Assembly: GCF_003721565.1 (NCBI RefSeq)
Contig: NZ_RJJE01000009.1
Coordinates: forward strand, 620,001-684,000
Direction of reading: 5' to 3'
Origin: Rufibacter immobilis
Lineage (GTDB): Bacteria; Bacteroidota; Bacteroidia; Cytophagales; Hymenobacteraceae
Length of the DNA stretch: 64,000 bases
Position numbers and translations under genes: made by a program. The notes beneath the pieces are model-generated. The model saw only the letters and a program-made list of their open reading frames with translations, was not told the origin of the DNA and ran no database searches. Below, one piece after another: positions 31,603 to 40,080 of this stretch; the first letter of the stretch is position 1; each line of letters begins with the position of its first letter.

Positions 31603-33441
31603 TTATTTCCCCCACTTGTAGAAACCACCGCTGATCATATCGGCTTCCCAGCGCTTGCGGTAAGCGGTGGTTACGGTATCTGTGAGGTACTTCTCCATCA
31701 TTAAACTGGCCATTGGTGCGGCGGCAATGGCGCCCCCACCGGCATTCTCCACGTACACCGCAATGGCAATCTTGGGATCATCTTTGGGCGCGAAGGCAAT
31801 GAACACTGAGTGGTCTTTACCATGCGGGTTCTGTACCGTTCCGGTTTTACCGCAGACCACCACCCCGATGTGTTTCAGGCTGGCGTTGCGGCCGGTTCCT
31901 TTGTCCACCACCAGCTGCATGCCCTCAATCACCGGCGGAAAGTAGCGGGGGTTGACAGACGTATAGTTCTTCACCGAGTACTCCGGCAGTGGTTTGCCTT
32001 TCTCCCCCACTGAACGCACAATGTGCGGTTTGTAGTAAAAGCCCCGGTTGGCAATGGTAGCGGCAAAATTAGCCATCTGGAGCGGCGTCACCCCTGTCTC
32101 ACCTTGCCCAATACTAACCGAGTAAATGGTAGGAAACTTCCAGCCGTCGCGCTTGTAGATGCGGTCATAGAATTGGGAGTTTGGCATGAGCCCTTTCTTC
32201 TCACCGGGCAGATCAATGTTCAGATGGCTGGCAAACCCGAAGCTCTTGATGTGCCTATTCCAGTTATCCAGCCCTTGGCGCGCGTCTTCATAGATGTTGC
32301 GGTACTTGCCCCGGTTCACTACAGACCGGAACACTTGGTAGAAATAAGGGTTACAGGAGTTTTCAATGGCAATGTTCAGGTTAGCCGGATACTCGTGCCG
32401 GTGCGAACACTTCACCAGAGACCAGTTGCATGGGTACCCCGTGTTAGGCGTCAGTACGCCTTCCTGCATGGCAATCAAAGCCTGCGCCAGTTTGAAGATA
32501 GAACCCGGCGGATACGTTGCCATGAGCGGCCGGTTAAACAAAGGCTTCGTTGGGTCATTCAACAACTTCATGTAATTGTTGCCCAATTCTTTCCCCGTCA
32601 GCATGGAGGGATCAAAGTACGGTGCCGAAACCAGGGCCAGAATTTCTCCGGTTTTAGGTTCTATGGCCACAATGCTGCCTACCTTTCCGCCAGACATGAG
32701 TAGTTCCCCATACTGCTGCAGTTTCAGATCAATGGTGGTCACTAAGTTCTGGCCGGCCTCAGAGAGGGTATCATAGGCGCCGTCTTTGAAAGAGCCTTTC
32801 TCAATGCCCCGCACGTTCACCATGGTGTACTTCACCCCACGCTTACCCATCAGGAACTTCTCGTACTCCCGCTCAATGCCGCTGATGCCCAGGTAGTCGC
32901 CCTGGCGGTAGCCGCGGTAGGTGGTGTCTTCCAATTGCAGAGGGCTAATCTCGCCAATGTACCCCAAGGCATGCGCCAGACTCTGGTGCGGATACCCCCT
33001 TACAGTACGCGCATTAATGTAGAACCCCGGAAAATCTACCAGATTGTCTTGTATGGCCGCAAACTCTGTATTGGAAAGACGCTGCAGAAACGGCGACGGT
33101 TTCACGTAGGAATACTTCTTGGCGGCTGCGATTTTCTCCCGATACTCCGGCAGAGTAATGCCCACCAGCTGGCAGAATTTAAGGGTATCAATGGCTTTGG
33201 CCTCTTTGGGCACCACCATTAAATCATACACGGGCGTGTTCTCTACCAGTAAGGTACCGTGGCGGTCATACACCAACCCCCTGAACGGGTATTGAATCAC
33301 CGGACGGACAGCATTGCTTTCGGCGGCAGTTTTGTAACTGTCGTCTAGTACCTGTATATAGAAAAGTTTGATGAGATAAACCGCCCCTATCGCTATAAAG
33401 ATTGCTTGTATTACGTATTTGCGGCTTTCTAAGTAGTTCAT
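31603..33441 (-). CDS. mrdA: Penicillin-binding protein 2 (transpeptidase of the elongasome)
   Basis: 612 residues. A single N-terminal membrane anchor (about 10-28) is followed by the PBP dimerisation domain (RGLVYDRHG) and the transpeptidase: SxxK in PPGSIFKLAQ, SxN as ENSCNPYF, and KTG in CGKTGTVQNPHGKDH (core KTGT). It cross-links peptidoglycan with RodA. Its ATG overlaps the mreD stop by 4 nt (ATGA), so translation is coupled. Confidence 0.95.
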   Translation of the reverse strand: MNYLESRKYVIQAIFIAIGAVYLIKLFYIQVLDDSYKTAAESNAVRPVIQYPFRGLVYDRHGTLLVENTPVYDLMVVPKEAKAIDTLKFCQLVGITLPEYREKIAAAKKYSYVKPSPFLQRLSNTEFAAIQDNLVDFPGFYINARTVRGYPHQSLAHALGYIGEISPLQLEDTTYRGYRQGDYLGISGIEREYEKFLMGKRGVKYTMVNVRGIEKGSFKDGAYDTLSEAGQNLVTTIDLKLQQYGELLMSGGKVGSIVAIEPKTGEILALVSAPYFDPSMLTGKELGNNYMKLLNDPTKPLFNRPLMATYPPGSIFKLAQALIAMQEGVLTPNTGYPCNWSLVKCSHRHEYPANLNIAIENSCNPYFYQVFRSVVNRGKYRNIYEDARQGLDNWNRHIKSFGFASHLNIDLPGEKKGLMPNSQFYDRIYKRDGWKFPTIYSVSIGQGETGVTPLQMANFAATIANRGFYYKPHIVRSVGEKGKPLPEYSVKNYTSVNPRYFPPVIEGMQLVVDKGTGRNASLKHIGVVVCGKTGTVQNPHGKDHSVFIAFAPKDDPKIAIAVYVENAGGGAIAAAPMASLMMEKYLTDTVTTAYRKRWEADMISGGFYKWGK

Positions 33442-33962
33442 CTAAAACCTCTTGCCCTTCGCTCAAAAAATAACATTTGAAAGATGACCAGCACTGTTCC
33501 GGTGAACAGTGTACTGGCAATTATCTTGGCTAACGTAAAACCAATGAGTTTAAATCCGTTCAGTTCCAGAAAAAACAGGGTAAAGTGATGCACCAAGATA
33601 AGCGCAAACCCATAGGTGAGAAACCAGCGCCACCCCATGGAGGGCAAACTGGCATTGTCTGAGGTTTCATAACCGTCTCTGGGCGTGAGCAGTTTGAGCA
33701 TGAACGGACGCAGGTACGCCATGAGCACCGTAGCCGCCGAGTGTACCCCGGAGGTGTCATAGAACAGGTCAATGGTGAAGCCGCAGATAAAGCCCAGGAG
33801 CAGCAAGAGCACTTTGTCCATGTCTATGGGCAGAAACAGGATAAAGCCAATGTACACAAAGCAAAACGCGGTCTCAAACATGACCAGATTGCGCATGAGC
33901 AACACCTGCAGGCTCATCAATACCACAAACTGGATTAAGTGTATGAACCTAAAATTATTCAT
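33438..33962 (-). CDS. mreD: Rod shape-determining protein MreD
   Basis: 174 residues, hydrophobic with about five membrane spans, for example VVLMSLQVLLMRNLVMFETAF (core part QVLLMRNLVMF) and LLLLLGFICGFTIDLFYDT. The position between mreC and mrdA and the length fit MreD, which is poorly conserved in sequence. The start overlaps mreC by 8 nt and the end overlaps mrdA by 4 nt. Confidence 0.9.
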   Translation of the reverse strand: MNNFRFIHLIQFVVLMSLQVLLMRNLVMFETAFCFVYIGFILFLPIDMDKVLLLLLGFICGFTIDLFYDTSGVHSAATVLMAYLRPFMLKLLTPRDGYETSDNASLPSMGWRWFLTYGFALILVHHFTLFFLELNGFKLIGFTLAKIIASTLFTGTVLVIFQMLFFERRARGFR

Positions 33963-34821
33963 TCTCTTCGGTTATTCCTGACCTGATCATCAGGCTATCT
34001 AGCTCTGGCTTGCGTTTATTTTCTACCACGTACACGTAAGACAGCTTCTCAAAATCTACCCCCAGCCGCACCACAATGGTGTAAAAACTTTTGTCCAGTT
34101 CTTTTCTAACACTGACTACGCGCCCTACCAGAATACCCGGCGGATAAATACCACCGGCCCCTGAGGTTACCACAGAATCGCCTTTGAACACTTTCTCGCT
34201 CAACGGAATGTAATGCAGACTGGCCGTTTCAGGGTTCTCCGTGTCCCAGCGGATGGAGCCTAAGCTTTTGTTCCGTTTCAACTTCACGGAGATTAGCGTC
34301 TGGGAGTGCAGCAGTGAGGTAACGGTGGCATAATGTTTAGACACCGCCTTTACCCTACCTACTACCCCGTTGGCCGTTAAGACGCCCATACCCGGCTGAA
34401 TTCCCGCATCTGACCCCATATTGAGCGCCAGGTGGTTGTTAAGCCCTCGCACTGAATTACTGGTTACCCTGGCAGGCCTATAGGTGAACACTGCCGGTCC
34501 CAGTGAGTCTGTCGCGACAAAGAGCGAATCTTTCACCCCGCCCAGGCTGTCGTTCTGCTGCCGTTCCTGCAATTGGGTCAACTGCATGCGCAGGCTGGCA
34601 TTCTCCTGGGCCAGGTGTTCGTTTACCTCCGTGAGGTTGAAATAATTGGCTACTTCGCTCTGTATCTCCAGTACGCGCCCCACATAGTAATTGGAAGACT
34701 GGTAGAAAGCCGCATTGTGGTACGCGTTGCTGCGGTACAGCAGGTACAATGAAAAGCCCTCTAACAGCAGAAATACCAGGAAAGCCCTAATCCGGAAGAT
34801 GAAAATGAATAGTTTCCGCAT
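33955..34821 (-). CDS. mreC: Rod shape-determining protein MreC
   Basis: 288 residues: one N-terminal span (about 12-29), a coiled-coil stretch (about 55-90, LTEVNEHLAQENASLRMQL), then the beta-rich MreC domain with GSDAGIQPGMGVLTANGVVGRV (core PGMGVLTANGVVG) and SGAGGIYPPGILVGRV. It links MreB to the wall synthases from the periplasmic side. It follows mreB by 12 nt. Confidence 0.95.
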   Translation of the reverse strand: MRKLFIFIFRIRAFLVFLLLEGFSLYLLYRSNAYHNAAFYQSSNYYVGRVLEIQSEVANYFNLTEVNEHLAQENASLRMQLTQLQERQQNDSLGGVKDSLFVATDSLGPAVFTYRPARVTSNSVRGLNNHLALNMGSDAGIQPGMGVLTANGVVGRVKAVSKHYATVTSLLHSQTLISVKLKRNKSLGSIRWDTENPETASLHYIPLSEKVFKGDSVVTSGAGGIYPPGILVGRVVSVRKELDKSFYTIVVRLGVDFEKLSYVYVVENKRKPELDSLMIRSGITEENE

Positions 34822-34833
34822 GGGCGCGCGTAC

Positions 34834-35862
34834 TTAGCTCAACAGCACGTTGCGGAAGCCTTCTATGTTTTTCACCGCGGCACCGGTACCGCGCACCACG
34901 GCGCGCAACGGATCTTCGGCAATGTGGATAGGCAGTTTGGTTTTAGCGGCCAGGCGCTTATCCAAGCCACGCAGAAGGGCTCCCCCGCCAATCAGATGAA
35001 TCCCGTTGTCATAGATATCGGCGGAAAGTTCTGGTGGCGCAATCTCCAGGGCCTTCAGCACGGCCTCCTCAATCTTAGACACGGATTTGTCCAATGCGAT
35101 GGCGATTTCCTGGTACGTTACCTTGATCACTTTAGGAATACCGGTCATCAAGTCGCGACCTCTGATCTCAAAATCGGCGGGTGGGTTCTCCAGCTCCGTG
35201 AGCACGGCGCCTACCTCAATCTTGATTTTCTCCGCGGAGCGCTCACCAATGAGCAGATTGTGCTGGCGGCGCATGTGGTCCAGAATGTCTTTGTTGAACA
35301 CATCACCGGCCACCCGAATAGATTGGTCACACACAATACCAGACAAGGCGATCACCGCAATCTCTGTGGTACCGCCCCCTATGTCTACCACCATGGTACC
35401 CACGGGCTGCTCCACGTCAATCCCAATCCCGATAGCGGCGGCCATAGGCTCCTGGATCATCCAGACCTCACGGGCATCGGCGTGCTCGGCAGAGTCTTTC
35501 ACGGCGCGTTTCTCCACCTCGGTAATGCCAGAGGGAATACAGATTACCATACGGTAAGACGGCTGAAACAGGCGGTTCTTGCCTTTGTCCACCATCTTGA
35601 TCATGCCCCTGAGCATCATCTCAGCCGCGGTAAAGTCAGCAATGACACCGTCTTTGAGCGGACGGATGGTTTTGATGTTCTCGTGGGTTTTCTCGTGCAT
35701 CTGCATCGCCTCGCGGCCTACAGCAATGACTTTGTTCGTACGCCGATCCATGGCAATGATGGAAGGCTCGTCAACCACTATCTTATCGTTATGGATGATG
35801 AGGGTATTGGCCGTACCCAAATCAATCGCTATATCGGCAGTGAAAAAATTAAATAATCCCAT
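34834..35862 (-). CDS. mreB: Rod shape-determining actin homologue MreB
   Basis: 342 residues. Actin-fold motifs are AIDLGTANTLI (phosphate 1), VVDIGGGTTEIAVI (phosphate 2) and HLIGGGALLRGLD (adenosine). It forms membrane-bound filaments guiding the elongasome. It is the first gene of the mreB-mreC-mreD-mrdA-rodA cluster. The region upstream is a long repeat-rich stretch; a TACCTTGT resembling a -7 box lies at 35926-35919 on the minus strand. Confidence 0.97.
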   Translation of the reverse strand: MGLFNFFTADIAIDLGTANTLIIHNDKIVVDEPSIIAMDRRTNKVIAVGREAMQMHEKTHENIKTIRPLKDGVIADFTAAEMMLRGMIKMVDKGKNRLFQPSYRMVICIPSGITEVEKRAVKDSAEHADAREVWMIQEPMAAAIGIGIDVEQPVGTMVVDIGGGTTEIAVIALSGIVCDQSIRVAGDVFNKDILDHMRRQHNLLIGERSAEKIKIEVGAVLTELENPPADFEIRGRDLMTGIPKVIKVTYQEIAIALDKSVSKIEEAVLKALEIAPPELSADIYDNGIHLIGGGALLRGLDKRLAAKTKLPIHIAEDPLRAVVRGTGAAVKNIEGFRNVLLS

Positions 35863-36160
35863 TATTTGTCGGTGGTGCGTTCTCTGTTAGAACACTATAT
35901 ATGAAATGTATTTTCTCTACAAGGTACTAGATTGGCGCAAAATTACGTATTTCCCGCCAATAATTCTCCTGGCGGCAAGACAGTTTATTTTTTGCCTTTT
36001 TTCCTGACAAACAAGCAAAAACAAGGCGTTATTGCGTTATGAGCGCCTGCTGCTGGCGGTTGCACCTCCGTAGTTGGTACTCTTATACGTGCCGGTTGAG
36101 AATAGTCTCGCTTTGGCTTAGTTGCAGGTTCCGTTGATTGAACTGAATTAGTTGCTGGTA

Positions 36161-36360
36161 TTGTCTGCCTTTCTATGGTCTTGTGGGCTTTGTTGTTCCA
36201 TCTTTGGTGGAAAGCGCTCACGGCCGCGGGGCCCCGTCTTCCCCTCTCGCACTGCCCTTGCGGCCAGGTTGGTGCAGCTTCCTCTTCGCTTCTGCTTTTC
36301 TTTGGCCACAAGCGAGGCGCTCGAAGGAAAGACTGGAATAGGTGCGTTTAGTAGAGGCTA
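36161..36360. repeat. Family F 200-bp dispersed repeat, copy 2
   Basis: Near-identical blocks with 18684-18882 in the same orientation. Both copies have GGCGCTC followed by AAAGACTGGAATAGGTGCG. Differences are spread and include small indels, so this is not a recent duplication. Confidence 0.8.
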
Positions 36361-36394
36361 TTGTTGGTTGGTGGCAGAAGCTCAGCAGGAGTAA

Positions 36395-36574
36395 ACCCAC
36401 CCCTACCCCTCCAAGGAGGGGAATAACGGATCTTTGCGCAGGATGTGGCACTGGTGGAAAGTGGCGCAGGAGTAGGCGTAGCGGCGGCAGAAAACTTACG
36501 GCATGAACTGACCTTCCAGGTTATTTCCTTTCTCGTGCAGATGACTCCCCTCCCGGGAGGGGCAGGGGTGGGGT
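36395..36574. repeat. Family B variant inverted pair
   Basis: CCACCCCTACCCCTCCAAGG at the left (36395-36423) faces GGAGGGGCAGGGGTGGGG at the right (36544-36574), about 120 nt apart. Core bases differ from the CCCCCTTTGAAGGGGG form, so this is a sub-family also seen at 40001. Confidence 0.7.
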
Positions 36575-36617
36575 CTTCCGTTTAGGGCCTCTTTTTCCCA
36601 AACTAGGCCAAAACTGA
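36575..36617. repeat. Family A palindrome, copy 19
   Basis: TTCCGTTTAGGGCCTCTTTTT facing TAGGCCAAAACTG; the mixed-arm type with GGCC. It directly follows a family B arm. Confidence 0.85.
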
Positions 36618-36650
36618 ACTCAGGACTCAAGACTCAGAACTCTGAACGTC
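36611..36650. repeat. Family E tract
   Basis: AACTCAGGACTCAAGACTCA followed by GAACTCTGAACG, lying between family A copies 19 and 20. Confidence 0.5.
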
Positions 36651-36691
36651 CGTTTAGGGCCTCTTTTTCCGGAATCAGGCCTAAAACAGAA
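36649..36691. repeat. Family A palindrome, copy 20
   Basis: TCCGTTTAGGGCCTCTTTTT facing ATCAGGCCTAAAACAGAAG. It continues into the purH terminator stem. Confidence 0.9.
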
Positions 36692-36723
36692 GCCCGGACA
36701 CTTTGGGAGTAGCCGGGCTTCTG
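36687..36723 (-). terminator. purH terminator extending a family A end
   Basis: Arms 36687-36697 and 36713-36723 (CAGAAGCCCGG and its complement) with a 15-nt loop, 31 nt beyond the purH stop. CAGAA is the end of family A copy 20. Confidence 0.75.
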
Positions 36724-36754
36724 GTGTAATGTTGTGTAATGTTATAATGCGAGA

Positions 36755-38284
36755 TTAGTGTTTGAAGTGACGCACTCCGGTCATGACCATGGCCATGTTG
36801 CGGGCGTTGCAGGCGTCAACGGAGTCTTGGTCCTTGATGGAACCTCCCGGTTGCACTACGGCAGTGATACCGGCCTCTGCGGCAATCTCTACGCAGTCTG
36901 GGAACGGGAAGAACGCATCTGAGGCCATCACGGCACCTTGCAACTCAAACCCGAAGCTTCTGGCTTTCTCAATGGCTTGGCGCAGCGCGTCTACCCGTGA
37001 GGTCTGCCCTACCCCGCTGGCGAGCAACTGGTTTCCACGGGACAGCACAATGGTGTTGGATTTGGTGTGTTTGCAGACTTTAAGCGCGAATTCCAACCCT
37101 TCTACCTCCTCTTGCGAAGGAGCGCGGTTGGTTACGGTCCTGAAATCGGCGGCGGTTTCAGTGGCCAGGTCTTTGTCTTGCTCAATCACCCCGTTCAGCA
37201 AGGTTTTGAACAGCTTGGCAGGCAACTGAACTGGTTTCTGACGCAGCAGAATGCGGTTTTTCTTTGACTTGAGCAATTCCAGAGCGTCCTGGTCAAATTC
37301 TGGGGCAATGAGCACCTCAAAGAAGAGTTTGTTCAATTCTTCGGCGGTAGCCAGATCAACGGTTTTGTTCGCGATGATGACGCCCCCAAACGCCGACACT
37401 GGGTCGCAGGCCAAGGCGTTCACATAGGCTTGGTGCAACGTGTCTGCCACGGCTACGCCGCAGGCATTGGTGTGTTTCAGAATGGCAACGGCGGGCTGGT
37501 CGGCAAATTCGGCCATGAGCAACACGGCGGCGTCTACGTCTACCAGGTTGTTGTAAGAAAGCTCTTTGCCGTTGAGTTTGTCAAAGAGGGCATCCAGGTT
37601 TCCGTAGAAGGTACCGGCCTGGTGCGGGTTCTCGCCGTAGCGCAACGACTGGCTCTGGCGCTCGCTTTGCTTGAAGGCGGGGGCCAATTCCTGCTCCTGG
37701 CTCAGGTAGCTGAAAATATGGGTGTCATAGTGCGAGGACACGTCAAAGGCTTTGGCGGCAAAGCGCTTGCGGTCTGCCAATTCTGTGCTGCCGTCTTTGG
37801 CTTGCAGCAGCTCCACCACCTCGCCGTACTGCTCCCGGGAAGAAACGATCAAGACATCCTGGAAATTCTTGGCCGCCGCCCGAATAAGGGAAATCCCGCC
37901 AATGTCAATCTTCTCAATCACATCCTCTTCAGGGGCGCCGGAGGCCACGGTTTCTTCAAACGGATACAGGTCCACAATCACCAGGTCAATGGCCGGGATG
38001 TTGAACTGCTGCACTTCCTGCTGGTCAGTTGGGTGGTTGCGGCGGTGCAGGATTCCCCCGAAGACTTTAGGATGAAGGGTCTTCACCCGCCCCCCGAAGA
38101 TAGAAGGATAATCGGTCACGCTGTCTACGGCCACCACCTGCGCGCCCAAGCCTTCCAGGAAGGTCTGCGTGCCGCCGGTTGAATAAAACGTTACCCCTTG
38201 TTTCTGAAGCTCGCGCACCAATGGTTCCAGACCATCTTTATAGTACACAGAGATGAGGGCAGATTTGATTTTCACGGAATTCAT
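36755..38284 (-). CDS. purH: Bifunctional AICAR transformylase/IMP cyclohydrolase
   Basis: 509 residues. The N-terminal IMP cyclohydrolase (MGS-like) has YSTGGT near 33-38, RVKTLHPKVFGGIL and GGISLIRAAAKN. The C-terminal formyltransferase has SLRYGENPHQ, KHTNACGVA, DPVSAFGG and the terminal DAFFPFPD and QPGGSIKDQD motifs. It carries out the last two steps of IMP synthesis. The ATG overlaps the stop of a 75-codon frame (ATGA) that fills the gap to purN, so coupling is possible. Confidence 0.96.
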   Translation of the reverse strand: MNSVKIKSALISVYYKDGLEPLVRELQKQGVTFYSTGGTQTFLEGLGAQVVAVDSVTDYPSIFGGRVKTLHPKVFGGILHRRNHPTDQQEVQQFNIPAIDLVIVDLYPFEETVASGAPEEDVIEKIDIGGISLIRAAAKNFQDVLIVSSREQYGEVVELLQAKDGSTELADRKRFAAKAFDVSSHYDTHIFSYLSQEQELAPAFKQSERQSQSLRYGENPHQAGTFYGNLDALFDKLNGKELSYNNLVDVDAAVLLMAEFADQPAVAILKHTNACGVAVADTLHQAYVNALACDPVSAFGGVIIANKTVDLATAEELNKLFFEVLIAPEFDQDALELLKSKKNRILLRQKPVQLPAKLFKTLLNGVIEQDKDLATETAADFRTVTNRAPSQEEVEGLEFALKVCKHTKSNTIVLSRGNQLLASGVGQTSRVDALRQAIEKARSFGFELQGAVMASDAFFPFPDCVEIAAEAGITAVVQPGGSIKDQDSVDACNARNMAMVMTGVRHFKH

Positions 38285-38508
38285 ATAAAAGATGATATAG
38301 GTAAGTTACAAAGAAGCGAGTGAGATGAAACTCTGCCTGGCCGGAAAGCAACGGGCACAGTTCTCCGGTTCACTGGTTTTTTCCCGCCGGAACCAGTGGT
38401 AATGCCCCCAAGGGGCTTTCCCAGGAAAAACATGTAAGAAGCAGTCCGCAAGAGACACGCCATTACCTGAGAGAGCAATTGGAAGAGGCGTGCCTGGTGC
38501 GTCATCAT
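38281..38508 (-). CDS. Possible small ORF between purN and purH (75 codons)
   Basis: The frame begins with ATGATG 8 nt after the purN stop and ends in an ATGA overlap with purH, a spacing typical of coupled operon genes. The predicted peptide (MMTHQARLFQLL...) shows no motif. The RNA contains an 8-bp hairpin CACTGGTT/AACCAGTG (38371-38398). It may be a real small protein, a coupling ORF, or chance in a 230-nt leader. Confidence 0.3.
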   Translation of the reverse strand: MMTHQARLFQLLSQVMACLLRTASYMFFLGKPLGGITTGSGGKKPVNRRTVPVAFRPGRVSSHSLLCNLPISSFI

Positions 38509-38516
38509 GGTACGGG

Positions 38517-39110
38517 TTAGCTGGGCGTTCCGGTGGTGAGCAATTTCTCTACTACGCGGGGCAGGTGCCGGTGCTCCAGGGCAAGTACCCTAGCCGACAG
38601 GGTTTCGCAGGTATCCTGGGGCTGCACCTCACAGAATTCCTGAAAGATGGGTGCACCTTCATCATAGTGCTCATTCACGTAGTGGATGGTAATGCCGGTT
38701 TGGGCCTCGCGGGCATCCAGTACCGCCTGGTGCACGTGTTGCCCATGCATACCCTTGCCCCCAAACTTGGGCAGCAGAGACGGATGGATGTTGATGATCT
38801 TATTGGGGAACGCCTGCACAAAAGAAGCAGGCAACAGCCACAGGAAACCGGCCAGCACAATCAGGTCTGGGGAGTAAGATTCTACCTGCGCCTGCACTTC
38901 ACCGGCCTTGAGGGCGGCTCTGTCAAACACCAGGGCAGGCACCCCAAAGTTCTGGGCCCGCTGCAAGGCGAACGCCTCTGCGTTGTTGGAGAAAAGCGCC
39001 ACCACCTGTATCTGCGGATGCTGCTCAAAATGCTCCAGCAAACGCTGTGCATTACTCCCGGAGCCGGAAGCAAAAATGACGATGTTCTTTTTTTCTGAAA
39101 TGGTACCCAA
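38517..39110 (-). CDS. purN: Phosphoribosylglycinamide formyltransferase
   Basis: 197 residues. GSGSNAQRL near 15-23, VVALFSNN, LAGFLWLLP, INIHPSLLPKFGGKGMHG (core HPSLLPKFGG) and TIHYVNEHYDEGAPIFQ are the folate-binding and catalytic motifs (N, H and D triad). It formylates GAR using 10-formyl-THF. A promoter -7 box lies at 39137-39144. It precedes purH on the same strand, making a small purine operon. Confidence 0.95.
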   Translation of the reverse strand: MGTISEKKNIVIFASGSGSNAQRLLEHFEQHPQIQVVALFSNNAEAFALQRAQNFGVPALVFDRAALKAGEVQAQVESYSPDLIVLAGFLWLLPASFVQAFPNKIINIHPSLLPKFGGKGMHGQHVHQAVLDAREAQTGITIHYVNEHYDEGAPIFQEFCEVQPQDTCETLSARVLALEHRHLPRVVEKLLTTGTPS

Positions 39111-39136
39111 AACGGCTTGTACTGCGGATGGAAGAG

Positions 39137-39144
39137 CAAAGATA
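39137..39144 (-). promoter_or_regulatory. -7 box of purN (TATCTTTG)
   Basis: Exact TAnnTTTG on the minus strand. The start would be near 39131, about 20 nt before the purN ATG. The -33 element is not clear. Confidence 0.5.
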
Positions 39145-39240
39145 GTGTTTCTAAGCTATTTTTAAGGGAACAGAAAAAAAAGCTAAAATTTTCTCTCCCG
39201 GCCTTCCGCGTTTGCCTCTAGCGGCTGCCCCGGCGGTCTA

Positions 39241-39285
39241 TTTGCATTTAGGGGCTCTTTTTCTGAAAACTGCCCCTAAACGCAA
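39241..39285. repeat. Family A palindrome, copy 21
   Basis: TTTGCATTTAGGGGCTCTTT facing TGCCCCTAAACGCAAG; one G-to-A mismatch in the outer arm. Confidence 0.93.
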
Positions 39286-39380
39286 GTTTCATGAACAGCC
39301 ATGTTTTTTTCCTCGAGCGGTAAAAGAGGGCAGCGAATCGGTCAGATATCTTTGCTGAATTTTGACTGGTTTACGCTCCT

Positions 39381-39410
39381 GCCGTTGTTGGTGTTCTCAC
39401 TAACAGCCAA
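39381..39410. repeat. Small hairpin repeat (family G), copy 1
   Basis: GCCGTTGTTGGTGTTCTCAC followed by TAACAGCCAA. It is repeated directly at 39553, flanking a family B arm. Confidence 0.6.
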
Positions 39411-39433
39411 GCAGACTGCGGTTGCCAGCGCAG

Positions 39434-39463
39434 AGTCCCCCTTTGAAGGGGGTAGGGGGATGT
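39434..39463. repeat. Family B single arm
   Basis: Core CCCCCTTTGAAGGGGG then TAGGGGGATG, the same as the arm at 1352. No inverted partner was found nearby. Confidence 0.75.
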
Positions 39464-39552
39464 TTACACAAGCAGATTTATCATTTGCTGATCTGTTAGC
39501 AAGGGCCGCTACACTCCCCATTACCTCCCTTGCCGAACCTCCTGCTGCTTTC

Positions 39553-39579
39553 GCCGTTGTTGGTGTTCTCACCGACAAC
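39553..39579. repeat. Small hairpin repeat (family G), copy 2
   Basis: GCCGTTGTTGGTGTTCTCAC then CGACAAC. GTTGTTGGTG and CACCGACAAC can form a stem around TTCT. Confidence 0.6.
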
Positions 39580-40000
39580 CAGGACTATCGCTCCGGTTAG
39601 CTACCCGTCTTTACTCTTTACCTCCTTCATGCTAAACTCATGGCGGCTGATGCGATCTGCCTGCGTTTGTCACTTTTCTCCTTGATGAGAAAAGTAACCA
39701 AAAGAATCAAGAAGAAAAGAAACTCGCTGACGCTCGGACAGTCTTTTCTTCATTTGAGGTACCACCGGGCAACCATCCTCTGTTCCATAGGGAGCGCGGG
39801 CCATTGCAGGCTTTTAAGGGCCAAGCATGCTCCCGCTAAGCGCCTCGGGGCATGCCGCCCCTGCGTTGCCCGCTTCCGCAGGCAAGCCAACTGCTAGAGG
39901 GACCGCTTCCTAGCCTTTTGCATGCCTTCCTCGTCCTGTGGATGTGGCTGGAGGGCGGGGCGCATGAATTTAAGGAACTGCATGTTGATCCTTGGTTGCG

Positions 40001-40030
40001 GGACTCCCCTCCCGGGAGGGGCGGGGAAAG
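40001..40030. repeat. Family B-variant single arm
   Basis: CTCCCCTCCCGGGAGGGGCG, like the right arm at 36544, directly before a family A copy. Confidence 0.6.
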
Positions 40031-40075
40031 TTGCGTTTAGCGCCTCTTTTTGGAAAAACAGCCCCTAAACGCAAT
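40031..40075. repeat. Family A palindrome, copy 22
   Basis: TTGCGTTTAGCGCCTCTTTTT facing ACAGCCCCTAAACGCAA. It ends 5 nt from the stop of the next (minus-strand) gene. Confidence 0.95.
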
Positions 40076-40080
40076 TAATG

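Larger units (their letters stand above)
35863..36754. other. 892-nt repeat-rich intergenic region
   Basis: Between the divergently reading ends of mreB (start) and purH (stop). It holds a family F copy, a family B-variant inverted pair, a family E tract, two family A copies and the purH terminator. No gene is convincing here; the short frames are made of repeat sequence. Confidence 0.7.
39145..40080. other. About 930-nt intergenic region made of repeats
   Basis: It contains two family A copies (39241, 40031), a single family B arm (39434-39463), a B-variant (40001-40030) and two copies of a small GTTGTTGGTG hairpin. A 39640-39960 stretch (TTGATGAGAAAAGTAACCAA and neighbours) has no convincing frame. 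The open frame 39301-39600 is built of repeats and was not called. Confidence 0.6.

Noticed and set aside
38281-38516. Possible ZTP or cobalamin riboswitch before purH
   Set aside because: Some GC-rich blocks looked suggestive, but neither the conserved ZTP 3' core nor the cobalamin box order is present.
39301-39600. 99-codon plus-strand frame
   Set aside because: It is largely made of repeat sequence (a family B arm and two family G copies) and shows no protein motif.
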